The notes under the pieces are model-generated. The model did no database searches. It was not told the origin of the DNA and saw only the letters and a list, made by a program, of their open reading frames with translations. Position numbers and translations under genes: made by a program. 64,000 bases of DNA from positions 29,670-93,669 of the forward strand of contig JAUNVQ010000004.1 of NCBI GenBank assembly GCA_030540715.1. The letters run 5' to 3'. The stretch comes from Actinomycetaceae bacterium. GTDB taxonomy: Bacteria > Actinomycetota > Actinomycetes > Actinomycetales > Actinomycetaceae. Shown one piece after another: positions 63,401-64,000 of this stretch (its first letter is position 1; each line of letters starts with the position of its first letter).

Positions 63401-63473
63401 CCGCCAACACCACTACCACACTCATAAGAATTCCAAGACCAGCAGCAGGCAAATGACGTTTAAGACGACCCAT
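57456..63473 (-). CDS. Very large membrane-anchored Ig-like/fibronectin type III protein
   Basis: At 2005 residues, it has an N-terminal TM anchor (GLGILMSVVVVLAVLHPG, about 14-31), an extracytoplasmic region to about residue 350 with propeller-like short repeats, and about ten cadherin/Ig-like repeats of near 95 residues each (VLPVLFNDLDPDGDVL, then VRPERSVAVSVVDNDVDPDG). Fibronectin type III modules follow at about 1470-1860. No LPXTG or C-terminal TM is seen. It is probably an adhesive or sensory surface protein, first in the cluster. Confidence 0.93.
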   Translation of the reverse strand: MGRLKRHLPAAGLGILMSVVVVLAVLHPGMTTARVSLHDGGIWVTNKNKRLVGHLNYPSRTLDAGLRAASSDFGLSQHDSDVFVHDVASSTLAGLDVANVVLEQGTSMAGAIAYSHGGNRIGVLDTAQGRLFSLPVDSVEQFQPEAEKPDAQDLKKGVVATGVDGRVHAVSGVSHKLVSLIPQGVSTSVEENQIDVASDSQLAISSVGPLPVVLDTQSSLLYLPSGHKVQLQGENLRLQQPGPIADSVLVTSATHLFRIDLQSGAITKYAAQIKDSKDIQSGNPAAPVFFRGCAYSAWARTGIFLRLCGDSTAPMVIEAQQLASAQEPLFRTNRDIIVLNDVANGNVWLPDQKMVLVDSWDSVVANLEKDEKDNDDPDESREENEPERKEENQSPTAVDDSFGVRPGRATILPVLFNDLDPDGDVLVAKPVSEPEFGRIKEVRGGAMLQIEVPDEASGTTSFHYEANDGRGGTAQAKTTVTVHPWEHNAAPSQIRVPTVVLGAESKVVYNILPDWIDPDGDSIYVKSVSTDAQLGVNFREDGVVSIAHNGEKPGTVTVNVEVSDGKLSATGTMSVDIRAQGNIGPHANGDLVQAKAGEETTIHPLDNDTDANGDKLMLVSVGAPQGDASIVHDIHAGTVRFQAKDPGSYYMTYVVSDGPATASGVIRVDVVKSHKTAPPVAEDDTGMLPRGGQVIVDLTQNDSDPLGGVLVVQSVNLPQDSVLSVALVDQHLVRISALDDFDTAQEFTYTVSNGEATATAHVTVIPVDSVSFDDPPVAEPDSAKVRVNDIVGVNVLANDRSPSGSKLHVDSLLDGDVTTDLGTAFVSDNRVRFLAKNKTGTAKVTYTVYDTQGNKASAEVVFRITPMEVDTNSAPQPLDVEGRCLSGQKVVIPIPLDSIDHDGDSVYLLGLNSAATLGVAEVVGNSIHYSAGNGAVGTDSFTYLVEDRLGKRASGHVRVGIAPVPPTNQPPLAINDRVHVRPERSVAVSVVDNDVDPDGDELILKKGSVGSTDDALNLRQRDSRIVFKAPKQQGIYTASYQVSDGRGGTDNGLLTIQVSNDAPLAPPIARDDIVTADDVPHGATEFTVPVLANDDDPDGDVSKLKVTTSSSSASVDERNRINVKLSERRQIIVYTITDEDNLTSSAVIFVPALVGDGVAPRLDPTMIPAKVKAGTTLTIPLEDYVVVRKGRHPTLTQADKVSVQIGGSEKELVISDTQLVYAPPKTFSGNTAITFEVTDAASADDKDALTSTLTLPIKVKAAVNNPPLFRPTPIKVAADNTPVTVDLAAMVSDPEGEDPHSFSYKLVTGLKEVSTSLSGSQLTVTAPTKSKKGRLGNLKVEVSDAANSTRAEVPIEIVTSSQPPLQIADIEAEGFGGKSLEVDMADFVTNPFPGKELYFAARPQVFQGKAQTRTQGTKLFITPEPDFYGSVVVSVRMGDVTHDPLRERRGSVRISVVSQPQPPTNVVATATSDTSMTVQWVSGSAHGAPITSFTVRETTTGATQQCGGTQCVFHQLSQGHKYSFVVQATNRAGDSPWSQPSQPVLLDTAPDQPSEPVIQAGDSTLSATWPQTLSQGSPVTSYTVSLTSSTGVSKTKTVTKENVVFEGLSNGSVYQMRVQAHNASGKDSAWSPVSTAMPFGPPFSPRNVEATIETSTSTSSTARIVVMWDPPTTDNGKAVESYTVVSSRGERVTTQDRSASFNVPYSSSPVSFSVKATNEAGSSASVSSGQVRPLGKPGTPSVPTVRATGRSGEIRVSGIRGGQGQGWTRVSYQIATSSDPTWQTITGTSTTVYGVDGQAISVRVRAIGIIDGQIVPGKSSAASASVSPFGPPSIDQLEAVPTSSGEVQFTWSANGHGRPISVTASGDGPSGSLDAMSRHTVTGQPGQTKQMCLHVRQSESGKTADKCVSAQIPTPQQAAKIVKIDSKVVTIWTQGIKDSQVSNVSCWLIPASSSKDPAKNKVSGSLTDMLVYGGGEVTIHCDKQIPQDGSIEFDNGLRFDKYGIQ

Positions 63474-63545
63474 TATCCATCCTCACTGTTGCCTTCAGGG
63501 AATACCTTTATCTTATGTTACTGTTGTTGAGGACGAAAGATATGT

Positions 63546-64000
63546 TTACTCGTAGCTAAGGTACTTGAATTCTACGTATTCTTCGAATTGGTTGACAACA
63601 TCATGAATAACCTGGTCTTTTGTATATCCCAAAATATCGTAGTTGTATTCTGAATCAGCAACTGACACTTCAATGCGTGCCGTCGTGTCGCCCTCATGCC
63701 CCACAAAACCAACGTAGGCAAAACCCGTCACCTCGATAACTGATACCTGATAGTAAAAGGGATATTCGTCATCTTTCACTACCAAATACATCATGTCATG
63801 AACAAAAGGTCCATCAGGGTCGGGATCCTGTTTCAGATATTCTCTGCCTTCTTCTTGATTCATCAATACAGCATCTAAAGACTGCGCGCGAAGTTCTTCA
63901 ACAATATCGCGTAAAGCAGGTTCCACTGTGTCAACCATTTCCTGTAGAGCCTGCGCTGGTGTTACCACATCAATAGCCTTTGACAAGCGACGACGCCAAT
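63546..64000 (-). CDS. Hypothetical protein, 5' end outside the window
   Basis: A soluble acidic protein. The frame is open across the window edge beyond the possible TTG at 63986 (residues WRRRL precede it), so the true start is probably outside. Visible sequence: VTPAQALQEMVDTVEPALRD, then ARIEVSVADSEYNYDILGYT, ending VEFKYLSYE. No family is recognised. It is upstream of the giant surface protein on the same strand with a 72-bp gap. Confidence 0.65.
   Translation of the reverse strand, partial: WRRRLSKAIDVVTPAQALQEMVDTVEPALRDIVEELRAQSLDAVLMNQEEGREYLKQDPDPDGPFVHDMMYLVVKDDEYPFYYQVSVIEVTGFAYVGFVGHEGDTTARIEVSVADSEYNYDILGYTKDQVIHDVVNQFEEYVEFKYLSYE

Noticed and set aside
1..64000. CRISPR array, 6S/tmRNA/RNase P RNA and rRNA genes
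   Set aside because: No regularly spaced direct repeats with unique spacers and none of the signature sequences of these RNAs were seen.

Overview
The window comes from an actinobacterium that is AT-rich by eye. This is inferred from a glp (moeA-like)-rimJ-glpR divisome cluster, a DtxR/IdeR regulator with all metal ligands, a GTP-type PEP carboxykinase remnant, a DUF3027/cold-shock pair, tandem TPM-domain/PspA genes and a Ser/Thr kinase-FHA-PP2C-transglutaminase-DUF58-MoxR-fibronectin cluster. The combination fits a low-GC member of the Actinomycetaceae or a relative such as the Bifidobacteriaceae. Species cannot be named from the sequence alone.

Bases 1-15,000 are an accessory, decaying region. 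It holds a TetR gene with twin palindromic operators, a His-rich metal-binding protein, thiol peroxidase (tpx), a palindrome array in front of a truncated Wadjet jetA-like gene, a pyrimidine-dimer glycosylase, unrecognised genes interspersed with toxin-tail/immunity remnants, a decayed serine recombinase, a decayed phage-type HNH nuclease, an isochorismatase-like hydrolase, a DUF4291 gene, an AlpA-like HTH protein, and a broken pckG fragment lying beside tRNA-Ala(CGC). The region looks like layered remains of integrated elements whose edge is the tRNA gene.

Bases 15,000-41,800 are chromosomal core: glpR, rimJ and glp; folate cyclo-ligase; a SAF/CpaB-like membrane protein; mscL; a very large helicase-like protein without catalytic motif residues; a galactokinase-like GHMP kinase; an aminotransferase; tRNA-Arg(CCT); a universal stress protein; two paralogous NlpC/P60 cell-wall hydrolases with matching promoters; AdhE with a disabled alcohol-dehydrogenase half; a DtxR regulator; serC; a purine permease; DUF3027 and a cold-shock protein.

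Bases 42,000-64,000 are envelope and signalling genes. Two TPM proteins and PspA form one operon, followed by a NYN-domain protein. A long minus-strand cluster then runs from the 2005-residue Ig/fibronectin protein through MoxR, DUF58, transglutaminase-like, PP2C, FHA and membrane kinase genes, mostly joined by 4-bp overlaps, to a second FHA protein. Kinase, phosphatase and FHA readers are thus co-transcribed with a probable extracellular adhesive or sensory protein and its MoxR/DUF58 partners.
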